Shown piece by piece: positions 16,231-25,733 of a stretch of 64,000 bases of DNA (within the stretch, counting starts at the first letter, position 1; each line of letters begins with the position of its first letter). The position numbers and the translations under genes were made by a program. The notes under the pieces were generated by a model. That model saw only the letters and a list, made by a program, of their open reading frames with translations. It ran no database searches and was not told where the DNA came from. Source of the stretch: Clostridia bacterium (GTDB taxonomy: Bacteria > Bacillota > Clostridia > Oscillospirales > Acutalibacteraceae); contig JAFTYU010000042.1 in NCBI GenBank assembly GCA_017461235.1, forward strand, positions 111,142 through 175,141, read 5' to 3'.

Positions 16231-17295
16231 ATGAGTACAAGCAGTCTCACTACAAGAAAAAATTATTGTTCCCTTGATATAGCCAAGTTTTTTTGCGCTA
16301 TACTTATAATTTCATCTCACTTTGCTTCTGAGTTGGGTGATTTTCCGACAATTATAGATTATGGTTTTTCTCTTTATGTAATTGCGGTTCCGTTTTTCTT
16401 TTGTTGTAGTGGTTTTTTGTTCTTCAAAAAGCTTTTCAATCTCCCCACAAAGGAAGAAAAGAAAAAATATTTTGTTCAATATGAAAAAAGAATATGGACG
16501 ATGTACGGCTTGTGGACAGCGGTTTATTTTATACACGTTGTGTATGACTGGATAGTTGACAAGGAACTGGGTGTAGTTGTCGTTCTTAAATATTTATACA
16601 GATGTATTGTTTTTTCAAGCTATTCAACGATATGGTTTCTTCCTGCCCTTGGTGTAGGTGTTGCCATTACATATTTCTTGGTAATGAAGCTCAAGAAAAA
16701 ACAGATAATGGTTATTGCTGTTTTATTATACATTTTCAGTATGTTTGGCTACACATACAGATTTGTTTTTGCAGGAACACCAATAGAAACTTTTTATGAA
16801 ATTTATTGCGAATTTTTTGTTTCTTCAAGAAACGGTGTGTTTAACGGAGTACCATTCATATTTATGGGTTCGCTGATAGCACAAAAGAATATTATTCCTT
16901 CAATGAAAGGCTTTTTTAAGTACGCCATACCCGCGGGTGTTTCTTTAGGACTTGTTGTAGTAGAAGCCTTCGTTTTAAAATTAAAATTCAATGTTACAGG
17001 GATGGATGTGGGCGTCTTTATAGTTGCTTTTACCTATTTCTTTATAATGACTGTATTGCACCTTGATATTAAAGAAAATAAACTCTGGATATGGTTCAGA
17101 AAATTAAGTCTTTTAATTTTCGTGTCTCAAAGAATTTTCCTTTCCGCTTTGCCGGATATGTTCCCTGCAGTATTTGAGAAAATATATGCAAACAGTTATA
17201 TTGGTCTTGTAGCAGTAATTGGTATGACAATTACATTCTCAGTAGTGCTTATATTGTTAAGTAAAAAAGTTAAGATTATAAGAAAAATGATTTAA
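16231..17295 (+). CDS. Acyltransferase 3 family membrane protein
   Basis: A 354-aa multi-span protein of the acyltransferase-3 (OafA/WecH-like) family, which O-acetylates or O-succinylates surface glycans. About ten hydrophobic segments are present. The N-terminal YCSLDIAKFFCAILIISSHF contains the conserved histidine after the first span. The Arg/Lys-rich cytosolic loop NLPTKEEKKKYFVQYEKRIW is typical. It would decorate the exported or lipid-linked repeat unit of this operon. Confidence 0.85.
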   Translation: MSTSSLTTRKNYCSLDIAKFFCAILIISSHFASELGDFPTIIDYGFSLYVIAVPFFFCCSGFLFFKKLFNLPTKEEKKKYFVQYEKRIWTMYGLWTAVYFIHVVYDWIVDKELGVVVVLKYLYRCIVFSSYSTIWFLPALGVGVAITYFLVMKLKKKQIMVIAVLLYIFSMFGYTYRFVFAGTPIETFYEIYCEFFVSSRNGVFNGVPFIFMGSLIAQKNIIPSMKGFFKYAIPAGVSLGLVVVEAFVLKLKFNVTGMDVGVFIVAFTYFFIMTVLHLDIKENKLWIWFRKLSLLIFVSQRIFLSALPDMFPAVFEKIYANSYIGLVAVIGMTITFSVVLILLSKKVKIIRKMI

Positions 17296-17308
17296 AGGAT
17301 GTGAGAAT

Positions 17309-18517
17309 ATGAAAGTAATGCAGATAAATGCCGTTTACGGAGTGGGTAGTACGGGTGTTATTGTTGAGGATTTACACAATTTATCGCTAAAGAACGGTAT
17401 TGAGTCCTACGTTTCATATTCCACAACCAACAAAAGTCCCGATGAAATTAAAAACGGCTACGTAATAGGTGGTACTTTAGGAAAAAAAATACACGCAGTG
17501 TTATCACGCATAGGTGGCAAACAAGCATATTTTTCTACGTTTGCTACTAAAAAGTTAATTAAACATATAGAAAACGTAAAACCCGATGTTGTTCACCTTC
17601 ATAATTTGCATAGCAACTTCGTTAATCTTAACGTACTATTAGATTATTTAGGTAAAAAAGATATTGCAACGGTTGTTACGCTACACGACTGTTGGTTTTA
17701 TACGGGCGGTTGTTTCCACTATACCGCTGTCGGGTGCAGTAAATGGCAGGAGTCCTGCGGAAATTGCCCTAAAAAAAATCAGGATACACCGGCGCTTTTA
17801 AAAGACAATTCCGCAAAAATACTCGCTGACAGAAAAAAATACTTCGGCAAAATAAAAAATCTCACAATGACGGGTGTTTCGGAATGGATGACCCGCGAGG
17901 GTGAAAAAACAATCTTTAAGAACAGAGATACAAGAGTTATTTATAATGGTATAGATACATCATTTTTTATTCCTACGCCATCAGACTTCAGAGAGAAGTA
18001 CGGTTTGCAGGATAAGTTTTTAATCCTTGCCCCTGCGAGCAAATGGTTGAAGCCCGTAAACAAAAAGACTTTAGACTATGTTTGCGAAAATTTACCCCAA
18101 AATTCAAGAATTGTAATGTTGGGCTGTACGGAAAATCAAAAAATTGGTTTGCCCGAAAATGTAGTACCGTTAGGGTATATTAAAGACCGTGATGAGCTTC
18201 GTAAGGTGTATTCGGCTTGCGATGTTTTTGCCAACTGTACAAGGGAAGAATCACTTTCACTGATAAATGTTGAAGCACAGTCTTGCGGTACACCCGTTGT
18301 TACATATCGCAACACAGGGGCACAGGAAACGGTTGATAATAAATGCAGTTTTTCTGTGGAGAGCGGAAATGAAAAAGAATTTCTTGAAGCAATCCTTAAT
18401 GTGAAAGCAAAAGGGAAAGAGAGCTTTTCAAAGGGTTGCATAATCCGGGTCAAAGAAAAATTTGACCGCGATGAAAATTACAAGAAATATATTGAGTTAT
18501 ATAGAGGGATAAAATGA
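17309..18517 (+). CDS. Glycosyltransferase family 4 (WcaC-like)
   Basis: A 402-aa GT-B enzyme. The N-terminus MKVMQINAVYGVGSTGVIVE and the segment TLHDCWFYTGGCFHYTAVGC, followed by CGNCP, are characteristic of a GT4 subgroup that includes WcaC/WbaZ-type enzymes of capsule clusters. The four cysteines in that stretch may bind a metal. The donor-binding part contains ANCTREESLSLINVEAQSCG, an E-x7-E motif. Its stop overlaps the next ATG by four bases (ATGA). Confidence 0.9.
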   Translation: MKVMQINAVYGVGSTGVIVEDLHNLSLKNGIESYVSYSTTNKSPDEIKNGYVIGGTLGKKIHAVLSRIGGKQAYFSTFATKKLIKHIENVKPDVVHLHNLHSNFVNLNVLLDYLGKKDIATVVTLHDCWFYTGGCFHYTAVGCSKWQESCGNCPKKNQDTPALLKDNSAKILADRKKYFGKIKNLTMTGVSEWMTREGEKTIFKNRDTRVIYNGIDTSFFIPTPSDFREKYGLQDKFLILAPASKWLKPVNKKTLDYVCENLPQNSRIVMLGCTENQKIGLPENVVPLGYIKDRDELRKVYSACDVFANCTREESLSLINVEAQSCGTPVVTYRNTGAQETVDNKCSFSVESGNEKEFLEAILNVKAKGKESFSKGCIIRVKEKFDRDENYKKYIELYRGIK

Positions 18518-19743
18518 AGCTTAAACGTTTAATAGGAAAAGACGGCTTGCCGCTTATAGATTTAGCGGCAGTAATCTTCTTTTCGTTGTACTATATTTTA
18601 CCGTCATTCAGCAGTTCATTTAACAGAACGCTTGTATTGTTTGCGGGTATAGCTTATTTTGGATATGTATTTATAAGGGACCGTAAGGTTGGTATATCCT
18701 TTATCAGTATATTTACTGCGGTAACGGTAATAGCATTTGCTTTCCTCATATTGACGGATACAAAAACCGTATCGGAAACGGCAAGTAACCGAATATTAAA
18801 AATATTCTTTTCAAAATTCAGTCAGTATTTCTTTATGTACTTGCCAGGATTATTATTAATAAGGGTTTTAAAAACCGCAAATAAAGAACAAAAAAATCTG
18901 CTCTTGTTGTTATTGGTAATTTTATATACTGTTGTTCTTTACAATACATTTATTATAATATTAGAGAATCCCGATGCTATACGCAACTGGGAAGAGTTTG
19001 CAAATTTGGAAGATGAAAATATAGGTAACTATTACTTTGTTTACTCGGTTCCTATTGTTATAACAGGTCTTTCCGTTTGTATGGCAAGGCTTAAGGGAAT
19101 TAGAAAGATTGTCTGTCTTGGAATAATAATAATTCTATTCGTTTTCCTGTTGTTGGCATCATATACACTTGCTATTCTTATTGCGGCTTTGGGTCTTGTA
19201 ATGCAGATTTTCATGTCACTTAAAAGCCCTGTTACGAAAATTCTTTTTTTGATTGTGGCAGTTATAGGAATTTTCTTTATACCCGATTTACTTTTATTCA
19301 TTTCAGAGAATGCACCGTCGAACAATATGTCTGTTCGCTTCAGAGAGCTTTACAGCTTCTTTACCGCCGGTGACTCCAGCGGTTACAACCTTAACGGTCG
19401 ATTAACCCTTTACAGAAAATCCATAGAAGCATTCTTTAATAGTCCCATTACAGGTAACAGAAATCTTAATTTCGACGGTCACGCAACCTTCCTGACAGTT
19501 TTAGCTGACACAGGCATTATAGGCGGTATCCCCTTCTATTACCTTTTGTTCTCGATGAATAAGCGTATGAAGGCGCTTCTCAGTGAAAATGCAAGGAACT
19601 TTGTACCGGCTTTCTTCTGTCTTTTGTGTATGGGCTTTTCCAACCCTATTCACAACTCCTTACCCCTTGCATTTGCGGTTTGGTTCATTGTTCCCCTTAT
19701 TATAAATGCTCTTATCAACAAAGAAGGAGAGAAAGTTAAATGA
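18514..19743 (+). CDS. O-antigen/capsule polymerase (Wzy-like)
   Basis: A 409-aa polytopic protein with about ten to twelve membrane segments and a larger extracytoplasmic loop at about 265-320 that contains RELYSFFTAGDSSGYNLNGR and TLYRKSIEAF, a pattern seen in Wzy/WaaL-type proteins (FGxxGR-like). It would polymerise repeat units on the outer leaflet. It is the only candidate polymerase in the operon, and a flippase lies at 21560, so a Wzx/Wzy pathway is indicated. It overlaps its neighbours by four bases on each side. Confidence 0.85.
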   Translation: MKLKRLIGKDGLPLIDLAAVIFFSLYYILPSFSSSFNRTLVLFAGIAYFGYVFIRDRKVGISFISIFTAVTVIAFAFLILTDTKTVSETASNRILKIFFSKFSQYFFMYLPGLLLIRVLKTANKEQKNLLLLLLVILYTVVLYNTFIIILENPDAIRNWEEFANLEDENIGNYYFVYSVPIVITGLSVCMARLKGIRKIVCLGIIIILFVFLLLASYTLAILIAALGLVMQIFMSLKSPVTKILFLIVAVIGIFFIPDLLLFISENAPSNNMSVRFRELYSFFTAGDSSGYNLNGRLTLYRKSIEAFFNSPITGNRNLNFDGHATFLTVLADTGIIGGIPFYYLLFSMNKRMKALLSENARNFVPAFFCLLCMGFSNPIHNSLPLAFAVWFIVPLIINALINKEGEKVK

Positions 19744-20735
19744 AAAAAGAATGGAAAACAGATGTTCCGGTTTTACTTATATTTTTCACAAGGCCCGATA
19801 CTCTCGAAAAGGTTTTTGAATCCATAAGAGAGGCAAGACCCAGTACACTCCTTTTGTGGCAGGATGGTCCCCGTGAGGGCAGAACGGATGATATAGAAAA
19901 TATCGAAAAATGCCGTAAAATCGTGGAAAATATTGACTGGGAATGTACGGTTTATAAAAAATACAATGAAAAAAACTTCGGCTGTGACCCTTCCACATTC
20001 TATTCCCATAAATGGGCATTCTCCCTTGTGGATAAATGCATTATTCTTGAGGATGATCGTATTCCGTCACAAAGCTTTTATCCTTATTGCAAATATCTTC
20101 TTGATAAATTTGAGAATGATGAAAGAATAAACCATATTTGCGGTACTAATCTTTTTGATGTTTATGAGGATTGTCCCGAGGATTATTTCTTTGCTCCTTG
20201 TGGTTCTACCGCGTGGGCAACTTGGAAGAGAGTTGCGGATAGTTGGGATGAAAATTACCTTTTCCTTGATGATGAATACAAATTAAATTGCCTTAAAAGT
20301 CTTTATGGTAAAGACTGGTATGATGTTTGGTACAGTAACGCTGTTCGTCATAAAAACACAGGTGTGCCATTTTGGGAAACTGTTCTCGGTATGGATGCTC
20401 TTCTTCATTCCCGTCTCGCAATTATTCCAAAAAAGAATATGGTTTGCGATATAGGTCTTACGGAAAATGCAACCCACGCACATTCACATTGGGAATGTTT
20501 ACCTAAAGAGCATCTTGCAATGTTCAATATGAAGGTTCACGACGTTGAGTTTCCTATGAATGAGCCAAAGCATATCGTTGCAGATATGAATTATATGCAC
20601 AGACTTACGGATATAAACGGTATAGGTCGTCCTTGGGTAAGATTCAGACAAAAGATAGTTTATTATTTGAAATGTATTCGTTACGGCAAAGTTAAGCTTA
20701 TCTTTGCGAGTGTCAAGAGAAAATTAAAACGATGA
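19740..20735 (+). CDS. GT-A-type glycosyltransferase (HlpA/GNT-I-like)
   Basis: A 331-aa protein beginning VPVLLIFFTRPDTLEKVFES, followed by LLLWQDGPREGR and the metal-binding-like ILEDDRIPS at about residue 101. This is the pattern of a GT2/GNT-I-like family, sometimes annotated as haemolytic protein HlpA-like, found in polysaccharide clusters. The FAPCGSTAWATWKR segment fits the conserved acceptor-side motif of the group. The stop-start overlap with wzy is ATGA, so expression is coupled. Sugar specificity is unknown. Confidence 0.8.
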   Translation: MKKEWKTDVPVLLIFFTRPDTLEKVFESIREARPSTLLLWQDGPREGRTDDIENIEKCRKIVENIDWECTVYKKYNEKNFGCDPSTFYSHKWAFSLVDKCIILEDDRIPSQSFYPYCKYLLDKFENDERINHICGTNLFDVYEDCPEDYFFAPCGSTAWATWKRVADSWDENYLFLDDEYKLNCLKSLYGKDWYDVWYSNAVRHKNTGVPFWETVLGMDALLHSRLAIIPKKNMVCDIGLTENATHAHSHWECLPKEHLAMFNMKVHDVEFPMNEPKHIVADMNYMHRLTDINGIGRPWVRFRQKIVYYLKCIRYGKVKLIFASVKRKLKR

Positions 20736-20743
20736 GGTAATTT

Positions 20744-21550
20744 ATGAGCAAGTATACTGTCAAAGGTTATGATATGGATATTGTTCACGACAGAATGTTG
20801 CAGATAGCAACAGAAGTAGACAGAATCTGCCGTGAGCAGGGCTTTAAATGCTCCCTTTACGGCGGCTCTGTAATAGGTGCAGTCCGTCATAACGGCTTTA
20901 TCCCTTGGGACCACGATATTGATATGTGTATGCCCCGTAAGGATTACGATAAATTCGTAAAATATATGAAAAAACACCCGAACGAAAAAATCTTTTTCAG
21001 TAACTATTCTGCCGAAAAAAGATACCCTAACAGCTGGGGTAAGGTGCGTCTTAACGGTACTGTTTTTCTTGAGCAGGAGTTAGCATCCCTAACGGAGCTT
21101 CATAAAGGTGTTTTTATAGATTTACACCCAATTGATAACATACTTCCTGAATTTTTACCCTTGCAGGTTAAACTTGCAATGTTCTGGTCCTGCGTGGGTA
21201 AGGTTAAAAGCGGTATTTATAACGGCTCTGCCGGGAAAACTAAAGTTTACAGGCTTTTTTCGTGGCTTCCCTATGGTGTTATTAATGCAATGCGTGGCGG
21301 AGCTATGAAAATGTTTAAACATCTCCCAACAAAGTATGTTTATAAAGTAGCCCACCCTAACAACGGTATTTATCCCATACCGAGATGTACCTTTGAAGAA
21401 TTGATTGAACATAAGTTTGAAGATAAAAAGTTTTTCATTCCGAAAAATTATGATGAGTTTTTAACTAAACGTTACGGCGACTATATGCAGATTCCCCCTG
21501 AATCTGAGGTTTACGAATGTTGCCAGAGTATAGTTGAGTGTAAGTTATAA
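20744..21550 (+). CDS. LicD family phosphotransferase
   Basis: A 268-aa LicD-family protein. The hallmark block runs from SLYGGSVIGAVRHNGFIPWD to HDIDMCMPRKDYDKF, with the nucleotidyltransferase-like Asp pair in DHDID. Known LicD proteins transfer phosphocholine or other phospho-substituents from CDP-linked donors to surface glycans. No licA/licB/licC choline genes are in the window, so the substituent could be choline, ribitol or glycerol phosphate. Confidence 0.92.
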   Translation: MSKYTVKGYDMDIVHDRMLQIATEVDRICREQGFKCSLYGGSVIGAVRHNGFIPWDHDIDMCMPRKDYDKFVKYMKKHPNEKIFFSNYSAEKRYPNSWGKVRLNGTVFLEQELASLTELHKGVFIDLHPIDNILPEFLPLQVKLAMFWSCVGKVKSGIYNGSAGKTKVYRLFSWLPYGVINAMRGGAMKMFKHLPTKYVYKVAHPNNGIYPIPRCTFEELIEHKFEDKKFFIPKNYDEFLTKRYGDYMQIPPESEVYECCQSIVECKL

Positions 21551-21559
21551 GAGGTTAAA

Positions 21560-23038
21560 ATGAAAGAAAACGGTTCATTGAAAGCAAAAACCATATCTGG
21601 TGTTATATGGAAATTTGGTGAAAGGGTTTCGGCTCAGGCTGTAAACTTTATAGTTTCCATTATTCTTGCGCGACTTCTTCTGCCCGAGGATTATGGTTTA
21701 ATTGCCCTTGTTACGGTGTTTATAACTATATGTAATAAAATAGTTGTCAGCGGTTTTGCCACGTCGCTTATACAGAAAAAAGATGCGGATAATCTGGATT
21801 TTTCCACGGTTTTCTATTTCAGTTTAGCTGTGGCGGCAATACTTTACGCAGGTTTGTTTTTTGCTGCACCATTTATTGCGGAGTTTTATTCTGCCGAAAG
21901 TGCCCCCGAATTATTTATTCAGGTTATAAGGGTAATGGGGCTTAACCTTTTCATAATTGCGGTAAACAGTGTGCAACAAGCCTACGTTTCCCGTACAATG
22001 CAATTCAGAAAATTTTTCTTTTCAACCATTATCGGTACGGTGGTTTCTGCCGTTGCAGGTATCGCATTAGCCTATATGGGTAAGGGTGTCTGGGCACTTG
22101 TGGCTCAGAATATGATTCTTGCGGTAGTAAACGGAATTGTGTTGTGGTTTATGGTTAAATGGAGACCACAGCTTAAATTCTCATTTAAACGTCTTAAGAC
22201 TTTATATTCCTATGGTTGGAAAATTTTTGTGGCTTCATTAATAAAAATTCTTTATACAGATTTAAGAAGCCTTGTTATAGGTAAGGTTTACACCGCCGCG
22301 GATTTGGCTTTTTATAATAAAGCCCAGAGCTTTCCCCAGCTGATTGATACTAATGTTGAGGGTACAATCGACAGTGTGCTTTTCCCCGCTATTTCCAAAA
22401 AACAGAGCAATGTTGACGATATGCGCGCCATGCTTAGACGTGCTATTAAAACTACATCCTATATACTTATGCCACTTCTGGCAGGTCTTTCTGCAGTTGC
22501 GAAGCCCTTTATCATAATCCTTCTTACTGACAAATGGGCAGAGAGTATTCCCCTTATGCAGATTTTGTCATTTTCATTTATCTTTGCTCCCGTTGAGCTT
22601 GAAAACTTACAGGCAATTAAGGCAATCGGCAGAAGTGATATTGCCCTGAAGGTTGAAATTATTAAAAAGGTTGCGGGTGTTCTTATACTTATTGCATCCA
22701 TACCCTTTGGTGTTACGGCAATCGCAATCGGTATGGTTATCAGCACAACCCTTTCGGCAATAATTAACGCCATTCCCAACAAAAAGCTTTTAGGTTATAC
22801 CTTTAAAATGCAGCTAAAGGATATTTTACCAAGCCTTATAATGTCACTTGTAATGTTCGGTGCAGTATACCCCATTTCATTACTTAATATAAATGTATGG
22901 CTTATGCTTGTCATTCAGGTTATTGTGGGTGCGGTTATTTATGTAGCCCTTTCTGCAATATTTAAAGTTGAAAGTTTTAGATATATTTTATCGTTAATAA
23001 AAGGTTTGTTATTAAAAAAATCTAAAAAGTCAGAGTGA
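21560..23038 (+). CDS. Polysaccharide flippase (Wzx, MOP superfamily)
   Basis: A 492-aa protein with 12-14 membrane segments. The N-terminus SGVIWKFGERVSAQAVNFIV and IILARLLLPEDYGLIALVTV are typical of the lipopolysaccharide-biosynthesis oligosaccharide exporters (WzxC-like). It would flip the undecaprenyl-diphosphate repeat unit to the outer leaflet for the polymerase at 18514. It ends in a lysine-rich cytoplasmic tail. Confidence 0.93.
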   Translation: MKENGSLKAKTISGVIWKFGERVSAQAVNFIVSIILARLLLPEDYGLIALVTVFITICNKIVVSGFATSLIQKKDADNLDFSTVFYFSLAVAAILYAGLFFAAPFIAEFYSAESAPELFIQVIRVMGLNLFIIAVNSVQQAYVSRTMQFRKFFFSTIIGTVVSAVAGIALAYMGKGVWALVAQNMILAVVNGIVLWFMVKWRPQLKFSFKRLKTLYSYGWKIFVASLIKILYTDLRSLVIGKVYTAADLAFYNKAQSFPQLIDTNVEGTIDSVLFPAISKKQSNVDDMRAMLRRAIKTTSYILMPLLAGLSAVAKPFIIILLTDKWAESIPLMQILSFSFIFAPVELENLQAIKAIGRSDIALKVEIIKKVAGVLILIASIPFGVTAIAIGMVISTTLSAIINAIPNKKLLGYTFKMQLKDILPSLIMSLVMFGAVYPISLLNINVWLMLVIQVIVGAVIYVALSAIFKVESFRYILSLIKGLLLKKSKKSE

Positions 23039-23042
23039 TAGA

Positions 23043-24206
23043 ATGAAAGTTTTAATTATCGGTGATGCAAGCTCAATTTTCGTAAAACAGTATATTGAAT
23101 ATGTTTTACTTGATGGTACGAATCAGGTTGTTCTGTTGCAGGAAAACCCTTTGTTCGAAGGATACAGAGAGTTTTATGAAAGCAATAATGTTCAAATTGA
23201 GCCCTTGTGGAATAAAAAGAATAGTTTTATTAAAAAAATTCCCGTTATAAGGTCAATTTTGGGTGCAAAACTATGGTGTTCGTATATTAAGAAAAAATAT
23301 AAGCATTTTGATTTAATCCATGTTCACGGGGTTAACAGAAGTCGAGGGAATATTGGTAAATATTTAAGAAATATTTGCGACAAACTTCTTGTTTCCGTTT
23401 GGGGTGATGAAATTTTCAGAAACAGCCCCGAAACTATGAAGAAGCATAAGGTGTATTATTCATGTGCCGATAGAATAACAATGGCAACTAAAGTAATGGT
23501 TGACAGATTTAATTCTGTTTACAATAATGAATTTGCCGCAAAGGTTTCAATGAATAAGTTCGCAATAGGTTTATTTGATAAGATTGATGTTGTAAAAAAA
23601 GAGTTTACAAGAGAGCAAATTTGCGAAGAATTCGGAATTAAACATCCCGAAAAAACACTTGTTTTTGTAGGTCACAATGGTCGGGAAGCTCAAAGACACA
23701 CAGAGTTAACTAAAGAACTTTTAAATCTACCGCAAGAATTAAAAGATAATATTATTCTTATATATACAATGACTTATGGTGTGCGTGATAATGCATATAT
23801 TGAGGAAATGGAGGCAGCCGCAAAACAAACAGGTTGTGAGTATGTGATTCTCCGTGATTTTATGAACGAGGAAACTTCAGCAAAGCTTCGTTCCATATGT
23901 GATATTATGTTACACGCACAATTGACGGATGGCTTCTCCGCCTCGATTCAGGAAAGTCTTTATAGCGGAAGTATAATAATTAACGGTTCTTGGTTACCAT
24001 ATAATGAACTTCCTGATTATAAAGAGTGTGTTGTTGAATATGATGATATCACACAAATCGGGCAGGTATTACAAACTGTTCTTGAAAATCAAGAATTATA
24101 CAAATCAAAGTTTAAAGCTAATCGTGATATTTTACGACAAATTTCATCTTTGGAGATTACTACTGAAAAGTGGAAATCAACAATAGAACTTTGTATGAAT
24201 GCATAA
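23043..24206 (+). CDS. Glycosyltransferase (GT-B, family 4-like)
   Basis: A 387-aa protein that begins MKVLIIGDASSIFVKQYIEY. The N-domain contains FDLIHVHGVNRSRG and LLVSVWGDE. The C-domain has LVFVGHNGREAQRH and the donor-site motif QLTDGFSASIQESLYSGSII, in which the Glu of the E-x7-E pattern is kept only once. It is the last recognisable glycosyltransferase of the operon, four bases after wzx. Confidence 0.82.
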   Translation: MKVLIIGDASSIFVKQYIEYVLLDGTNQVVLLQENPLFEGYREFYESNNVQIEPLWNKKNSFIKKIPVIRSILGAKLWCSYIKKKYKHFDLIHVHGVNRSRGNIGKYLRNICDKLLVSVWGDEIFRNSPETMKKHKVYYSCADRITMATKVMVDRFNSVYNNEFAAKVSMNKFAIGLFDKIDVVKKEFTREQICEEFGIKHPEKTLVFVGHNGREAQRHTELTKELLNLPQELKDNIILIYTMTYGVRDNAYIEEMEAAAKQTGCEYVILRDFMNEETSAKLRSICDIMLHAQLTDGFSASIQESLYSGSIIINGSWLPYNELPDYKECVVEYDDITQIGQVLQTVLENQELYKSKFKANRDILRQISSLEITTEKWKSTIELCMNA

Positions 24207-24229
24207 AAATAATTTTAAGGAGTGATGTT

Positions 24230-25678
24230 ATGTCAACAAAAATTAATAATCCCATAGAGCAAAAGCACGTTAAAAACGTGGAATTTGTTTTCTACCTTGC
24301 AGCGATATTCTTTTATACTATGATGACGGGTATCGTAGGTAGTTTCCGTCAGGCGTATCTCGTTAATATTCTGAAGCTTTCAGATGACTCTGTTTCATTC
24401 TATAATGCATTTCTCAGTATTGCAGGCTTCGTAATGAGCTTCGTTTATGCTATGATCATCGATAACCGCAAAATCGGCAAAAAGGGTAAGTTTATACCCA
24501 TTGTCAATGCGGTGGCTGTCCCCATAGGTATTGTTACGATACTCCTTTTCTATACACCCAAGGGTCTTTCCGGTACAATTCTTATGATATACCTTATTAC
24601 AATAGGTATGCTTCACGGTGCATGTACCAGCTTCGGTAATGCTATAAACCTTGTTTCGTACGTTGTTTCACCCAATAACAAAGAGCGTGATAAGGTTATT
24701 TCATTCAGAAGTATTTCGAGTGCCGTCGGTAACTCTGCACCACTTGTTGTTGTGCTTGTTATCGGTCTTATTATTGATAAGGTCTCACCCGACAATCCCA
24801 ACAAAGAGTATATTGAGTATATTATAGGTGCATCCCTTATAAGCGTTATCGGTACTATAATTACTTTAATGGGTATGCGCTTCTTAAAAGAAAGAATCAC
24901 ATACAGCGAAGAAAAGAAAAATCCCTTCAAGGGCTTTATTGATATTGTTAAAAATAAATATGCATGGACTATCATTATCAGCGAAACCCTTAAGAATTTA
25001 CGCGGTATCGCAAACTATATGGGCCCATTCCTTGCGGCGGCTCTTCTCGGCGGTACGGATAAGTTCCTTCTTTTCGGTCTTCCCACAGGTATAGGTACTG
25101 CGGTAGGTATGCTTGTTATTAACTTCCTTCTTAAGAAGTTCAATGCTAAAGTTCTTTATATAGCATCGGGCATTTATTCGGTGACTGTCAATGTTATTGC
25201 TTTTGTGGTTGGTTATGTATATTTCAACACGGAAGCAAAGCCCTTGCAGATAGTGTTTATTGCTTGTCTTTTCCTTATCGGTCTTCAGTTTGGTGCATCA
25301 AACCTTCTTCCCTCAATGTTCCAGGCAGATGTGCTTGAGTCCATTGAGCTCCAGACAAAGGGTAAACGTCTTGACGCGGCACTTCCCACAGTTATCGGTA
25401 TAGGTACTATGGTAACGGGAACTATCGCTCAGTCACTTTCACCCCAGATTCTTTACGGTGAGGGCTCAATCATCGGTTATGTTCAGCCTACGGATGCTGT
25501 TCCCAATCCCACTCAAAGCTTGGAAACAAAGATTATGATGCTTTTCTTCTACACAATTTTCCACGGTATTATGATGTTCCTTGCAGGTGTTCCCTTCTTC
25601 TTCTATAAACTCACTGGTAAAAAGAAAGAGGAAGTACACAATGCAGTTCTTAAACAACGTCAAGAATTAGCAGAATAA
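24230..25678 (+). CDS. GPH-family (MelB-like) MFS transporter
   Basis: A 482-aa, 12-span transporter of the glycoside-pentoside-hexuronide:cation symporter family, ending FFFYKLTGKKKEEVH, a C-terminal pattern of the group. The ATG at 24230 follows AAGGAGTGATGTT, while the frame that extends to 24170 overlaps the previous gene and has no ribosome binding site. It is the last gene before a terminator and so appears to be the tail of the polysaccharide operon, although an internal promoter cannot be excluded. It is paralogous to, and convergent with, the next gene. It would import a sugar with H+ or Na+. Confidence 0.85.
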   Translation: MSTKINNPIEQKHVKNVEFVFYLAAIFFYTMMTGIVGSFRQAYLVNILKLSDDSVSFYNAFLSIAGFVMSFVYAMIIDNRKIGKKGKFIPIVNAVAVPIGIVTILLFYTPKGLSGTILMIYLITIGMLHGACTSFGNAINLVSYVVSPNNKERDKVISFRSISSAVGNSAPLVVVLVIGLIIDKVSPDNPNKEYIEYIIGASLISVIGTIITLMGMRFLKERITYSEEKKNPFKGFIDIVKNKYAWTIIISETLKNLRGIANYMGPFLAAALLGGTDKFLLFGLPTGIGTAVGMLVINFLLKKFNAKVLYIASGIYSVTVNVIAFVVGYVYFNTEAKPLQIVFIACLFLIGLQFGASNLLPSMFQADVLESIELQTKGKRLDAALPTVIGIGTMVTGTIAQSLSPQILYGEGSIIGYVQPTDAVPNPTQSLETKIMMLFFYTIFHGIMMFLAGVPFFFYKLTGKKKEEVHNAVLKQRQELAE

Positions 25679-25684
25679 AAATTA

Positions 25685-25713
25685 TGACCGCTGCTCCGTT
25701 TGGAGTAGCGGTC
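25685..25713. terminator. Terminator between convergent transporter genes
   Basis: GACCGCTGCTCC pairs with GGAGTAGCGGTC around GTTT with one G·T pair, followed by a T-rich tract. It ends the polysaccharide/transporter operon and may also serve the opposing gene. Confidence 0.8.
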
Positions 25714-25733
25714 AATTTATATTTGTTTTTTAT